Positions 32,516 through 43,305 of a stretch of DNA of 64,000 nt are shown one piece after another (position 1 is the stretch's first letter; each line of letters starts with the position of its first letter). The notes beneath the pieces are model-generated. The model was not told the origin of the DNA. It did no database searches and saw only the letters and a program-made list of their open reading frames with translations. Position numbers and translations under genes: made by a program. Origin of the DNA: Pseudovibrio sp. Alg231-02 (GTDB lineage Bacteria; Pseudomonadota; Alphaproteobacteria; Rhizobiales; Stappiaceae); the NCBI RefSeq assembly GCF_900143565.1, contig NZ_FREX01000002.1, forward strand, positions 186,001 to 250,000. The letters run 5' to 3'.

Positions 32516-35413
32516 ATGGAACGAACTAAGAACATACTTTCTTTTCCAAATGACTCACGGCATAGTGCACCCATGACTAAGCGCCCTACAAAATCTTTCA
32601 GTTCTTCTTCATTGCCTGAAGCTGAGGGGTCCTCCTCTGGCTTTGGGGAAGCTCCGCAGCCTGTACTTTCCGGCAGTCCATTGTCAGGTTCCGTTTCTGA
32701 CTGGGCGGACCAGATTGCTGATGAAGATCTTTCCGGTCTGAAGGCACGCAAGGAAGCAGAGCAGCCGAGTGAAGAAAAGGTTGCCCCGAAGAAGAAAGCT
32801 GCAGCGAAGCCAGCTGCGAAAAAGCCTGCTGCCAAGGCGAAGAAGGCACCTGCCAAGTCTGCGCGGGGCACTTCCATGGGGGCCACGAGTGATCCGCGTG
32901 AGCGGGCCAAGGGTGGTTTGAACCCGGTCGCGGGGTTAGATATTTCGCTGGAAGATGCTGAGAAGCTTCTTGATAGTCATGTCAAAGAGACGAAGAAAAA
33001 GAAGAAGAAGGCCAAGGAAGACACGATTACCGGAGCGACAGCGACTGTTCAGGCGCTGGCACGGCTGATTGAGCAGGGGCGTTCGGATGAATCTGGAGAG
33101 GATGCCTGGGTTCCGCACCGACCGGAGCGTCCGTCAAAGTCCGAGGGTGGGGTTCCGATTGTTCTGGAATCCGAATTTGAGCCCAAAGGGGACCAACCGA
33201 CAGCGATTGCGGATTTGAAAGCCGGTCTTGAGGATGGCGATAATACGCAGGTTCTGCTGGGTGTTACGGGTTCCGGTAAGACCTTCACCATGGCGCAGCT
33301 GATCGCGCAGACACAGCGCCCGGCGCTGATCCTTGCACCCAACAAAACGCTGGCGGCGCAGCTGTATGGGGAGTTCAAAAGCTTCTTCCCGAACAATGCG
33401 GTCGAGTATTTTGTTTCCTACTATGATTACTATCAGCCCGAAGCCTATGTGGCGCGGACGGATACGTTCATTGAGAAAGAAAGCTCCGTCAACGAGCAGA
33501 TTGACCGGATGCGCCACTCCGCAACCCGCTCTCTGCTGGAACGTGATGATGTGATCATCGTGGCGTCGGTCTCCTGTATCTACGGTATTGGATCGGTTGA
33601 GACTTATACAGCCATGACCTTTCAGCTGGAGGTTGGTGAGAAGGTTGAGCAACGCCAGCTGCTCGCCGATCTGGTGGCGCTGCAATATAAGCGCAATGAT
33701 GCAGCTTTCCAGCGTGGGACGTTCCGCGTGCGGGGGGATACGATTGAAGTGTTCCCGGCGCACTATGAAGACCGGGCATGGCGTATTTCCCTTTGGGGCG
33801 ATGAGATTGAAAGCATCACCGAGTTTGATCCGCTGACGGGTAAGAAGTCCGGTGAGCTTCAACTGGTGAAGATCTACGCGAATTCACACTATGTGACGCC
33901 GAAGCCGACGCTGAACCAAGCCACCAAGTCTATCAAGGCAGAACTCAAGCAACGCCTTCAGGAGCTGAATGACCATGGCCGTTTGCTGGAAGCGCAGCGG
34001 CTGGATCAGCGCTGTACGTTTGATCTGGAGATGATGGAAGCAACAGGTGCCTGTGCGGGCATTGAGAACTACTCCCGATATCTGACTGGCCGTGCACCAG
34101 GTGAGCCGCCGCCAACGCTGTTTGAATACCTGCCTGACAATGCGCTTGTGTTTATTGATGAGAGCCATGTGACTGTGCCGCAGATTGGCGCGATGTACCG
34201 AGGTGACTTTAGGCGTAAGGCGACGCTGGCGGAGTATGGCTTCCGCTTGCCGTCCTGTATGGACAACCGGCCACTTCGGTTTGAAGAGTGGGACGCGATG
34301 CGGCCACAGACGGTTGCGGTTTCAGCCACGCCTGGCAACTGGGAGATGGATGAAAGCGGCGGTGTGTTTGCGGAGCAGGTTATCCGCCCGACCGGTCTGA
34401 CCGATCCTGATATTGAAATCCGGCCTGCCAAGACGCAGGTGGATGATCTGCTGGGCGAAGTGCGCGAGAAGGCGGCCAAGGGCTTCCGTACGCTGGTGAC
34501 AACGCTGACCAAGCGCATGGCGGAGGATCTGACCGAGTATCTGCACGAAAATGGTGTGCGGGTGCGATACATGCACTCTGATATTGATACGCTGGAGCGG
34601 ATTGAAATCCTGCGTGATTTGCGCCTTGGAGCGTTTGATGTCCTGATCGGGATCAACCTGTTGCGTGAGGGGCTGGACATTCCTGAATGTGCTTTGGTGG
34701 CTATTCTGGATGCTGATAAAGAAGGGTTCCTGCGTTCTGAAACCTCGCTGATCCAGACCATCGGTCGTGCTGCGCGTAACGTAGATGGTAAGGTCATTCT
34801 TTACGCTGACAGAATGACTGGCTCTATGGAGCGGGCTATTGCAGAGACCAACCGCCGCCGGGCGAAGCAGGAAGAATACAACGAAGAGCATGGCATTACG
34901 CCTGAGAGTGTGAAGCGCTCTATCGGCGATATCATGGAGAGCGTTTACGAGCAGGATCATGTTTCTGTCGATGCTGGCTTTGCCGAGGAAGGGGCCACCA
35001 TTGGTCACAACCTCAAAGGCCATATTGAGGACCTTGAGAAGAAAATGCGCGAAGCTGCAGCTGATCTTGATTTTGAGATCGCGGCGCGGTTGCGTGATGA
35101 GATCAAACGCCTGCAAGAGACCGAGCTTGCAATTGCCGATGACCCCATGGCACGACAAACTTCTGTCGCGCAGCAAACCGGTGGGTTTGGCGGGAAGAAG
35201 AAATATGGTGCCGCTGGCAACCTGCCCAAGGCAGAGGCGGATAAGGCCGATGCTGGTAGCAAAGTGCATAAGCCACGGCTGGGTGAGATGGGGCCGGGAA
35301 CAGACCTGCCGACACCAGCTGGTGCAACCGGCGAGAAGAAACCACGCCGGACGTCTTCAGGGCGCAGTTCAGGCGGGCGACCAGGCACGCGGACCCATCG
35401 AAAGAAGAACTAA
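32516..35413 (+). CDS. uvrB: Excinuclease ABC subunit B with long basic N-terminal extension
   Basis: UvrB is the damage-verification helicase of nucleotide excision repair, loaded by UvrA and cut-competent with UvrC. About 965 residues; the conserved protein begins only at [20 protein letters not shown] (about 222-241), so there is a ~210-residue extension. It includes a Lys/Ala/Pro-rich stretch at 91-118 and a KKKKKK run at 161-166. Walker A GVTGSGKT is near 249-256, the beta-hairpin [11 protein letters not shown] is intact, and the UVR helix pair and a basic tail close the protein. Start: ATG at 32516; a GTG one codon earlier and an ATG at 32573 are alternatives. Confidence 0.95.
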   Translation: MERTKNILSFPNDSRHSAPMTKRPTKSFSSSSLPEAEGSSSGFGEAPQPVLSGSPLSGSVSDWADQIADEDLSGLKARKEAEQPSEEKVAPKKKAAAKPAAKKPAAKAKKAPAKSARGTSMGATSDPRERAKGGLNPVAGLDISLEDAEKLLDSHVKETKKKKKKAKEDTITGATATVQALARLIEQGRSDESGEDAWVPHRPERPSKSEGGVPIVLESEFEPKGDQPTAIADLKAGLEDGDNTQVLLGVTGSGKTFTMAQLIAQTQRPALILAPNKTLAAQLYGEFKSFFPNNAVEYFVSYYDYYQPEAYVARTDTFIEKESSVNEQIDRMRHSATRSLLERDDVIIVASVSCIYGIGSVETYTAMTFQLEVGEKVEQRQLLADLVALQYKRNDAAFQRGTFRVRGDTIEVFPAHYEDRAWRISLWGDEIESITEFDPLTGKKSGELQLVKIYANSHYVTPKPTLNQATKSIKAELKQRLQELNDHGRLLEAQRLDQRCTFDLEMMEATGACAGIENYSRYLTGRAPGEPPPTLFEYLPDNALVFIDESHVTVPQIGAMYRGDFRRKATLAEYGFRLPSCMDNRPLRFEEWDAMRPQTVAVSATPGNWEMDESGGVFAEQVIRPTGLTDPDIEIRPAKTQVDDLLGEVREKAAKGFRTLVTTLTKRMAEDLTEYLHENGVRVRYMHSDIDTLERIEILRDLRLGAFDVLIGINLLREGLDIPECALVAILDADKEGFLRSETSLIQTIGRAARNVDGKVILYADRMTGSMERAIAETNRRRAKQEEYNEEHGITPESVKRSIGDIMESVYEQDHVSVDAGFAEEGATIGHNLKGHIEDLEKKMREAAADLDFEIAARLRDEIKRLQETELAIADDPMARQTSVAQQTGGFGGKKKYGAAGNLPKAEADKADAGSKVHKPRLGEMGPGTDLPTPAGATGEKKPRRTSSGRSSGGRPGTRTHRKKN

Positions 35414-35415
35414 AA

Positions 35416-35509
35416 CAGTTCGCATTTAAGTTGAAACACCTGAACTGCTTTAGTCTTTGTTTTTGCGTATCTTTATCCGAAACCCGGTTTCCACTTTTCA
35501 GAGATACGC
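35416..35509. repeat. Two-module dispersed palindromic repeat, copy 3
   Basis: Hairpin CAGTTC...GAACTG (35416-35447), linker with CTGCTTTAG, then the 45-bp core GCGTATC...GATACGC (35465-35509). It matches the copy at 4167-4260 nearly base for base. It lies just after uvrB. Confidence 0.92.
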
Positions 35510-35614
35510 TGTAGGACAGGCTTTGCTATATGAGGCAGCGTTGACAGAGGCGTGTGTTTGCACCACATGTGTGATGAATGTTCTCTCTGCATGTTGGCTA
35601 ACTGGTTGGGCTTA

Positions 35615-36256
35615 ATGACAAAGCACATTGTTTGGGACTGGAACGGTACCCTACTGGATGATTTCGAAATCACTGCGCAATATGGCATCGACTATTTTGC
35701 AAAGGCTGGATTGAGCGGTGTGACGTTTGAGGATGTTCGCCAGCATCATACCCGTCCTTTTGCGGATTATATCAAGTCGCTGATGGGACGTGCTGCTACT
35801 GAAAGCGAGCTTGCCAGCTTCTACAGTGATTTCAGCAAAGTCTACGAGCCTGCGATGTATGATTTGCCACTGGCACCTGATGCGTTTCATGCTCTGGAGA
35901 CCATAAGCGGGGCTGGTAAGAGCCAGTCAATCTTGTCCATGGCTCCCCATGAGGAGTTGGTCTCACTTGTTCGGCACAATGGTATCTACGAGCATTTTAC
36001 CCGCGTTGATGGCGCGCGGGATTTGAAGAAGCATTTCAAAATCGACGCACTCAAAGCGCATTTTGATGAGCTGGGAGTGGAACCTGCCAGCGTCTGCGTG
36101 ATTGGTGACAGCATTGATGATTTTGATGCGGCCAACGGTCTTGGAGCTTCTGCTGTTCTGGTTTCAACCGGCATGTACTCCCACGACCGCCTCGTCACCA
36201 CAGGCGCCCCAGTCGCCACCAGCCTTACCGGTGCTGTCGCTGAGGCGCTGAAGTAG
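35615..36256 (+). CDS. HAD-superfamily phosphatase (phosphoglycolate phosphatase-like)
   Basis: A 213-residue subfamily IA HAD hydrolase. Motif I is VWDWNGTLLDD (nucleophile D8; the usual second Asp is replaced by Asn, giving DxN), motif II is LSMAPHEEL (Ser), the motif III lysine is in RDLKKHFK, and motif IV is VIGDSIDDFDAANG. A DWNGT nucleophile loop occurs in a known branch of phosphoglycolate phosphatase-like proteins, so activity is still plausible though the general acid is altered. The ATG at 35615 (MTKHIVWDWNG) is preferred; the ribosome binding site is poor. Confidence 0.83.
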   Translation: MTKHIVWDWNGTLLDDFEITAQYGIDYFAKAGLSGVTFEDVRQHHTRPFADYIKSLMGRAATESELASFYSDFSKVYEPAMYDLPLAPDAFHALETISGAGKSQSILSMAPHEELVSLVRHNGIYEHFTRVDGARDLKKHFKIDALKAHFDELGVEPASVCVIGDSIDDFDAANGLGASAVLVSTGMYSHDRLVTTGAPVATSLTGAVAEALK

Positions 36257-36273
36257 CGGATTATGAGCGACGG

Positions 36274-38190
36274 TTACAGGCCGTTGATGAGATCACGACC
36301 TGCGAGGATCTGGAGGGATGAGCCTTCCAGGTCGGTCCCGACTGCCTCCTGCTGGCCGCCCAGATGTTTGGCGAGAAACAGTTCTACCATGGCATGATAG
36401 GCCCGACGGTTGTGCATTTTCTGAATGCCGTGGCCTTCGTCCGGGAAAAGGCCGTAGGTGACTGGGATGCCGTGGTCTTGCATGGCGGAGACAATTTGCT
36501 CTGACTCTGGTGGCTTGACGCGTACGTCTTTGCCACCCTGAACGATCAGCAACGGTTTTTCGATATTCCCGACATGGGTCAGAGGTGAGCGTTCTTTCAG
36601 GAAAGCGCGGCCTTCTTCAGTTGTGTAGTCGCCAAGCCTTACTTTGTGGACGGATCTCCAAGGCTTCCAATACTCAGGGACTGCATCGAGAAAGCTGATC
36701 AGGTTGGAAATCCCGACCAGATCAATCCCACATGCGAACTTCTTCGGGGTTTGGGTCACGCCAGTGAGCGCTGCGAAGCCGCCATAGCTGCCGCCCATGA
36801 TAGCGATGCGGTCCGGGTCGGCGATGCCTTCTTCAATGGCCCAATCCACTGCGTCCAGAAGGTCGGTTTGCATTTTGCCGCCCCATTCTTTGTTTGAGGC
36901 GTTTACGAATGCCTTGCCAAAGCCGGTAGAGCCTCTGAAGTTGACGGATAGAACTGCATAGCCTCGGTTTGCCAACCATTGGTGTGTCGGGCTCAACCCC
37001 CAAAAATCTCTCCACCATGGCCCACCATGCACGAGTAGCACCATAGGGCAGGGCTTTTCTGCATTAGGTGGCTGTGACAGATAGCAGACCAGATTGAGGC
37101 CATCCCTTGCTTTTATCTCTATGGGAGACATGCTGGTCAATGGTCGTTTTGCGAGCTCCGGTTGGCAGGAAAACAGGAAGGTGCTTTTTTCAGCTGATCT
37201 GTCGTAGCAGTAGAACTCTAAAGGCACGCTGTCCTGCACATGCGTAAGAATGAGCTTCTCAGCATCTTCTGAGAGGCTGTTGACCTCTATATCCCCCGAG
37301 AACTGCTTCTTGAATGATGCGAGAACTGACTCAAATTGTGGATCTATGGCAGTCCAATTGCTGCGAGCAAATGTTGCTGTGGCTGCTATGGGATGATGGG
37401 TGTGCGGGTGGAGTAACAGGTCGCTGATGTCTGCCTGTGGGTCCTCTGCGAGAACCGTGGAGGTTCGTGTCTGGAAATCTTCTGCTACGGCGGCGGCCTT
37501 GTCTCGTTCACGACTATCGATCCAGAACAAAGTTTGTCCATCCTCACTGAATTCAATGGGTTTGGTGGTCAAACTGTCTTCAAAGGGGATGAGGGTGTAA
37601 CGCTGCCATTCTTTGCCGTCAGGTCGATAGAGAAATTCAACCTCGCCGTCGTCGGTGTAGCGGCGGACAAGGCGGACGTTAAAATCGCTGTCGGTCACGA
37701 AACCTGAGAACTGGTCATTTTGCTCAATGAGCTGGCTGTGCCCGGTAGTGAGGGAAACTTTGTACAGGTCGAAGTACTTTGCTGACCTTTCATTGTGAGC
37801 AATCAGGATTTCGTCCGGGTGTTTTCTCGATACCTCTTGCAGGTAGGCTCTTACACCGTGTGTTGGTGTTAGATATTTGAGATCTGTGCCATCAATGGGG
37901 ACGCTCAGGATACAGAAGGTTTCGTCACCAACTTTGTCTCGCGAAATCAGGATGTGACGGCTGTCGTAAGTCCAGCGGATTGTGAAACCGATATGGCGGT
38001 CTTCAAAGTTTGTGAGGGGGCGGGCAGATTGTGGGTCTTCAGTACTGGCGAGCCACAGGTTGTATACGCCGTTGACTGGTGCCAGGAAGGCGATCCAATG
38101 ACCACAGGGACTGATTGCGACCAGCGCTCGTTCAACAGGATCGAAGAATGTCTTGCGGGGGATGAGGCGAGTTCGTTCCTTAAGCTGCAT
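36274..38190 (-). CDS. S9-family peptidase (prolyl oligopeptidase/acylaminoacyl peptidase type)
   Basis: A roughly 638-residue serine peptidase. The first ~370 residues form a beta-propeller with WD-like strands (HIGFTIRWTYDSRHILISRD). The alpha/beta-hydrolase domain follows: MVLLVHGGPWWRDFWGLSPT (oxyanion region), nucleophile Ser in IMGGSYGGFAAL, Asp in VQGGKDVRVKPPES and His in FPDEGHGIQ. It cleaves oligopeptides or N-acyl residues. No signal peptide from the preferred ATG at 38190 (MQLKERTRLIPRK), so it is cytoplasmic; the in-frame upstream extension lacks conservation. Confidence 0.9.
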   Translation of the reverse strand: MQLKERTRLIPRKTFFDPVERALVAISPCGHWIAFLAPVNGVYNLWLASTEDPQSARPLTNFEDRHIGFTIRWTYDSRHILISRDKVGDETFCILSVPIDGTDLKYLTPTHGVRAYLQEVSRKHPDEILIAHNERSAKYFDLYKVSLTTGHSQLIEQNDQFSGFVTDSDFNVRLVRRYTDDGEVEFLYRPDGKEWQRYTLIPFEDSLTTKPIEFSEDGQTLFWIDSRERDKAAAVAEDFQTRTSTVLAEDPQADISDLLLHPHTHHPIAATATFARSNWTAIDPQFESVLASFKKQFSGDIEVNSLSEDAEKLILTHVQDSVPLEFYCYDRSAEKSTFLFSCQPELAKRPLTSMSPIEIKARDGLNLVCYLSQPPNAEKPCPMVLLVHGGPWWRDFWGLSPTHQWLANRGYAVLSVNFRGSTGFGKAFVNASNKEWGGKMQTDLLDAVDWAIEEGIADPDRIAIMGGSYGGFAALTGVTQTPKKFACGIDLVGISNLISFLDAVPEYWKPWRSVHKVRLGDYTTEEGRAFLKERSPLTHVGNIEKPLLIVQGGKDVRVKPPESEQIVSAMQDHGIPVTYGLFPDEGHGIQKMHNRRAYHAMVELFLAKHLGGQQEAVGTDLEGSSLQILAGRDLINGL

Positions 38191-38480
38191 GGTCAGAAGC
38201 CTTAAATTTATTACAGAAAAAAGCAGATCAGGCCTTGGAATAGGTGGCCTCGAAAAACGGTAGAAGAGAGCTAAGCGAAAGTATTGCAGGTGCTTCTGAC
38301 CCTGTCCAATCTCTGAATGGTGCACAAACCACAACCGGATGTCGATTGCTGAAGGCTGCTTAAGGAAAGAGCATAAGCCATAGATAGTTTTTGCTTAGGA
38401 GGCTGCGTTAGATCAATGCAGACTGCCATTTACGGACGCATTGTTGATAATAATTCCGAATTGCAGGTGGACGTTTCTCG

Positions 38481-38945
38481 ATGAAAAGAATTCTCTCAAC
38501 CCTTCTTGTGAGTGTATTGATGGCGGGTGGTGCTCTTGCTGGGGAGGGCAAGACGTATTCCGTTAATCAGGTGACTGATGCCAGTGCGAACACACCTTCT
38601 CATATGTTCCGCTTTGAGCCTGATCTGCTTGAGGTGCCGTTGGGCGCTACTGTGAAGTTTGATAATTTTGATGGAAACCACACGGTTATTTCGATCAAGA
38701 AGATGACGCCGGATGGCGGGCCGAAATTCAAGTTCAGCAAGATGTCTCCTGATCGGAATGTTACCTTTGATACACCGGGAATTTATGGTGTGACCTGCGG
38801 TATTCATGGCCGTTTTGGAATGGCGATGATCATCAAAGTTGGTGAAGACAGTGCCGAGGACTTGGAGGGGGCTCGTTCTGTGGTGCCGGGTGGCCGGATG
38901 GGCACCAAGATCTCCCAGATTTTGGATCGACTTGAAGGCAAGTGA
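38481..38945 (+). CDS. Pseudoazurin/plastocyanin-type blue copper protein
   Basis: A 154-residue periplasmic cupredoxin with a signal peptide (MKRILSTLLVSVLMAGGALA). The type-1 copper ligand set is complete: His67 in DGNHTVI, Cys106, His109 and Met114 in GVTCGIHGRFGMAM. The fold and length match pseudoazurins, which carry electrons to nitrite or nitrous oxide reductases. No denitrification gene is in this window, so the partner is unknown. The C-terminal 30 residues (EDSAEDLEGARSVVPGGRMG...) extend beyond the cupredoxin core. It is monocistronic with a terminator. Confidence 0.9.
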   Translation: MKRILSTLLVSVLMAGGALAGEGKTYSVNQVTDASANTPSHMFRFEPDLLEVPLGATVKFDNFDGNHTVISIKKMTPDGGPKFKFSKMSPDRNVTFDTPGIYGVTCGIHGRFGMAMIIKVGEDSAEDLEGARSVVPGGRMGTKISQILDRLEGK

Positions 38946-38978
38946 GCGTGTAGAGCTTGCGTGGAAGTTAGATAAAAT

Positions 38979-39003
38979 AAAGGCAGCCGGTTGGCTGCCT
39001 TTT
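38979..39003 (+). terminator. Terminator of the blue copper gene
   Basis: AAAGGCAGCC/GGCTGCCTTT stem with loop GGTT at 38979-39002, followed by TTTGTG. Confidence 0.87.
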
Positions 39004-39031
39004 GTGTTTTGTGCTGATGCTTTTTTAAGCT

Positions 39032-39931
39032 CTATTCGGCCTGCGCCATGCTTCGTCGGGATTTGAGGTAGTGAGGTCCGACTTCAACAAGCAGGATACC
39101 GCTGAAGATGAGGGCGCAGCCGACCAGTCCGATTGGTGCGATGCGTTCGCCTAGAATGACGGCTGCAGCCAGAGCGGCGAAGAGGGCTTCTGATGACAGC
39201 ATGATGGCTGCATCGGACGGTGTGGTCCACTGCTGACCAAATGCCTGGAAGGTGAAGGCCACGCCTCCGGACAATGCGCCTGCGAAGAAGATCTCGAACC
39301 ACGCATCCTGAAGGGCTTGCACGGAGTAGGTCTCGAAGAAGAGTGAGGCTACCACACACACCACACCGAGGAAGGCGAACTGGATGACGGCAACCGTGAT
39401 CGGGCGGCCAGAGGAAGTTGCAAGGCGTCCAACGAAGATCACTTGCAAGGCCCAGAAAACTGCGCACAAGAGCATGAGCAAGTCGCCGCCGTTCAAAGCT
39501 GTCAAACCACCGCCGAGCAGGTAAATGCCGAGCAGGGTGAACAGGCTTGCAGGCCACACGAGGAAGTTTGGCCTTCCTTTAAAGAACAGTGTGACAAGGA
39601 TTGGCGTCAGCACAACATAGATCGCGGTTAGAAAACCGGCGTTGGTGACGGATGTTATCACGATGCCATACTGTTGCAGGACAGTGCCCAGAGTGAAGGC
39701 AACACAAACCATCAACATCGCAGGAAGGTGGGCCTTGCCAAGTTTTTTGGTGCTGTGAATGCGGCGTTCGCGTAGCGCGAACGGCAAAATCACCAAGGTG
39801 GCGAGGAGAAATCGCAGGCCAGAAAACTGCAGGGGTCCAAGACTTTCCATTGCAGTTGATTGCGCGACAAAGGCCATGCCCCAGATGAGGCCGGCCATGA
39901 GAAGAAGTATGTTTGCAGATGCCCTAGTCAT
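39032..39931 (-). CDS. EamA/DMT-superfamily transporter
   Basis: A 299-residue inner-membrane protein with ten TM helices and two EamA repeats. The first repeat begins LLLMAGLIWGMAFVAQSTAM and the second around GGDLLMLLCAVFWALQVIFV; the GVAFTFQAFGQQWTTPSDAA segment and LSSEALFAALAAAVILGERI are typical C-terminal motifs. Members export metabolites such as amino acids, but substrate specificity is not readable. The ATG at 39931 is preferred over one six codons earlier. It is convergent with the blue copper gene. Confidence 0.9.
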   Translation of the reverse strand: MTRASANILLLMAGLIWGMAFVAQSTAMESLGPLQFSGLRFLLATLVILPFALRERRIHSTKKLGKAHLPAMLMVCVAFTLGTVLQQYGIVITSVTNAGFLTAIYVVLTPILVTLFFKGRPNFLVWPASLFTLLGIYLLGGGLTALNGGDLLMLLCAVFWALQVIFVGRLATSSGRPITVAVIQFAFLGVVCVVASLFFETYSVQALQDAWFEIFFAGALSGGVAFTFQAFGQQWTTPSDAAIMLSSEALFAALAAAVILGERIAPIGLVGCALIFSGILLVEVGPHYLKSRRSMAQAE

Positions 39932-40092
39932 CCCGCAGCTGTACTGCAAGCGAATAGGTGCTGCAAGCGGTCTGTCAGCGCTTCCGTTGAATTTCTCTCA
40001 AGGCGATTTTGAGCTTCTTGACGGTGTCAGAAACGTAGCGTTTGTTTTCACTCGTGCTGCGTGTGCTGGCATTTGTCTTTTAGGTTTACGCT

Positions 40093-40221
40093 CTAAAAGA
40101 CAAACAAGACCATGATCATTATGCCAACGAAAGCGGCGATGACTGTTGCCGCAACAGGCCATGGTGATTGGGCGTGGCTGACGTGCTCTTTACGATGGTA
40201 GTCAACTGGCGAGGTTCTCAT
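40093..40221 (-). CDS. Small single-span membrane protein (42 aa)
   Basis: A 42-codon ORF below usual size cut-offs. The product starts MRTSPVDYHRKEHVSHAQSP and ends in one membrane helix (PVAATVIAAFVGIMIMVLFV). The ribosome binding site GGGGAGC lies four bases before the ATG at 40221, which is strong for this region. Family unknown to me; the layout (basic N-terminus, C-terminal helix) recalls small subunits of respiratory oxidases such as aa3-type subunit IV, but I cannot assign it. Flanked by the DMT gene and a DUF3775 gene on the same strand. Confidence 0.6.
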   Translation of the reverse strand: MRTSPVDYHRKEHVSHAQSPWPVAATVIAAFVGIMIMVLFVF

Positions 40222-40389
40222 TGTGCTCCCCTGCGGCCCTGGTCAGTTGTTTTCCTGAGTAGGGGCCAATAGACGCGGATTACATCGAATACAGAAAGTA
40301 TATATTACTGGATTTTGGTGTGTTCGAGATACCACAGGTTGAGCTTAAGCAGATCGCTCAATTGCAAAACTGCTATTGCCCATATTTTC

Positions 40390-40800
40390 TTATAGATTCA
40401 GAGCTTCGAGACCAGCCTCGAGATAATCAGGCAAGAGGGGGAGGCCCAAAAGGTATGTTGAGACCGGAGACGTGGATCGTTCGCGTGCTTCAGAGAAGGC
40501 AATGTCCAGGTCGTTCTGGTCATAATCACCGCGACCAATCCATGCGATGGCGACCAGTTCTGTCGCTTCGTCGATGTTGAGGTCGTCGATAATTTCTCTC
40601 AGTTCAGACTCAGAAAAGTCGTCATGCTCTTCTTCTGCAAGTCCGTCGTGATGGTGAACGTTTTCCAACTTTTCCGTATCGAAGGAGAGGTCACCTTCGT
40701 GCCCGTCCTCGTAAGTGTCTGGCAGACTTTCGGAAACAGCGCGCGCTTTTTGTACGATCAAGCGAACAGTTTCTGCAGATAGTGCTAGTTCTACGGCCAT
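40390..40800 (-). CDS. DUF3775 domain-containing protein
   Basis: A 136-residue acidic cytoplasmic protein (LALSAETVRLIVQKARAVSE at the N-terminus; ELREIIDDLNIDEATELVAI and AIAWIGRGDYDQNDLDIAFS in the second half; YLLGLPLLPDYLEAGLEAL at the end). This pattern matches the DUF3775 family of Alphaproteobacteria, with no known function. A central acidic/His-rich linker (ENVHHHDGLAEEEHDD) separates two helical blocks. It appears monocistronic, with the small membrane protein gene further downstream. Confidence 0.8.
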   Translation of the reverse strand: MAVELALSAETVRLIVQKARAVSESLPDTYEDGHEGDLSFDTEKLENVHHHDGLAEEEHDDFSESELREIIDDLNIDEATELVAIAWIGRGDYDQNDLDIAFSEARERSTSPVSTYLLGLPLLPDYLEAGLEALNL

Positions 40801-41243
40801 CGTTCGTCCCCGCTTATTGCTGTAACAGAACGTTACTCCTGTTCGGAATTATTCTGCAAGTGGAACTTATGGAACAGCTGCCTGCAGTCCAATCGCGCTG
40901 AGTGACAGTATGGCGCCGCTGAGAGTAATAGGCGATTTAAGCGGTAGAAAAGAAAAGGGAATTGGTTAAATGGAGGTTAGTGCGCGCCCGCAACTTATCC
41001 TATGTAATTCTACTGAGCGGAATACTTGATATCGTTATGGTTAAAAAAAACAGTACATACCGCAGGGGTAGGGGTTGTTTGTGCGCTGCACCTACGAGTA
41101 GCATTTGATGTAGGGGCGAAAATACAATCAAATCTCCCAGAATTTCTAGGTGCTGGCGGACCTGAGTGCTTTGTGCTGGCAGGGGTGTTTCTTACCCTGT
41201 CGGCACATCCAAAAAGAGCCGATTTTTCCTGAAATACCTGCGC
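40801..41243. other. 443-bp intergenic region, no gene recognised
   Basis: A TTG-initiated 68-codon frame at 41026-41232 (plus strand) is hydrophobic but has no ribosome binding site and no recognisable motif. The region must hold the promoter for the DUF3775 gene. No repeat or RNA is clear. Confidence 0.4.
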
Positions 41244-41642
41244 TTAGTTTTTGAATGCGTAGATTTTTGAAAGCACGAAGTTGAAGGTCATGGACACCAG
41301 TGTGGCGAGGATAACAGCCAGATAGGTGGAGAAGCCGTCGATCAGGGTGATCAGTGCGCCATAGGTGCTGTAGTTGATGACGGCCCCCACGCTGTTGACC
41401 AAAACGAATCTCACATACTCCCCAAAAGGGCTGCCTTCAGAGCGGAAGGTGAAGATGCGATTCCAGAACCAGTTGTTGGTCATTGCAATCCAGATGGAAA
41501 GGATTCGCGCAATGAGGGGATCAAGGCCGACCACTTGCCAGAAAAAGGCGAGGGCGACCAGATCGACCACAAGACCGGAGCCGCCGACAATTCCGAAGCG
41601 AATGAACTGATTTTCGAGTAGTTTTCGCAGCAGGCTTTTCAC
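41244..41642 (-). CDS. GtrA-family membrane protein
   Basis: A 132-residue protein with four TM helices of the GtrA type: RFGIVGGSGLVVDLVALAFF (TM1 with conserved GG), IARILSIWIAMTNNWFWNRI with the family NxxWNR block, YVRFVLVNSVGAVINYSTYG and LATLVSMTFNFVLSKIYAF. GtrA proteins take part in polyprenyl-linked sugar translocation across the inner membrane; here no glycosyltransferase is adjacent, so the pathway is unknown. It is a single gene divergent from the aminotransferase. Confidence 0.9.
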   Translation of the reverse strand: MKSLLRKLLENQFIRFGIVGGSGLVVDLVALAFFWQVVGLDPLIARILSIWIAMTNNWFWNRIFTFRSEGSPFGEYVRFVLVNSVGAVINYSTYGALITLIDGFSTYLAVILATLVSMTFNFVLSKIYAFKN

Positions 41643-41862
41643 GGAATTCGGGCTCTCATTTCTGATGGGACCAGCTAAATCTCCAAGTCTTTAGCTTCAG
41701 AGGCTGCTTAGCTTTGTTCCTTTGGAAATACAAGAGACGCAGCGTCACAGAACCTCTGATTATATCTGGGGAGTAATATTTGAAAAAATCTGCAGTCTTT
41801 GGCGAAATTTGAGCGGAAAAACTGGCGTGTTTGCGCTTGCCAAGCTTTGGTCTGCACCTTAG

Positions 41863-43116
<1,254 letters not shown>

Positions 43117-43170
43117 GCTTATTTGGAAAGAGAACGCCGGAGACCTCTTTGGCGTTCAGCTTTCAATACA

Positions 43171-43203
43171 AAAAAGGCGCCGCATCATGCAGCGCCTTTT
43201 TTG
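43171..43203 (+). terminator. Terminator of aatA
   Basis: AAAAAGGCGC pairs with GCGCCTTTTT around CGCATCATGCA, followed by TTGTTTT. Confidence 0.9.
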
Positions 43204-43219
43204 TTTTAGGTGTTTCGCG

Positions 43220-43295
43220 GCACCAAAGAAAACTTTGGTGCTTTGTTTGTGCGTATCCTTATCCGAAAACCGGAATCCACTTTTCGGGGATACGC
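43220..43295. repeat. Two-module dispersed palindromic repeat, copy 4
   Basis: Module 1 is a different hairpin, GCACCAAAG/CTTTGGTGC (43220-43241). Module 2 is the 45-bp core GCGTATCC...GGATACGC (43251-43295) with AACCGGAATCCACTTTTC. It shows that the first hairpin varies while the core is kept. Confidence 0.9.
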
Positions 43296-43305
43296 TTTTG
43301 GATGC

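Noticed and set aside
33134-33862. 242-codon antisense frame opposite uvrB
   Set aside because: Codon-position artefact of a GC-biased gene; no motif or ribosome binding site.
41026-41232. TTG-initiated 68-codon hydrophobic ORF
   Set aside because: No ribosome binding site, no clear membrane-helix layout and no family; likely a chance frame.
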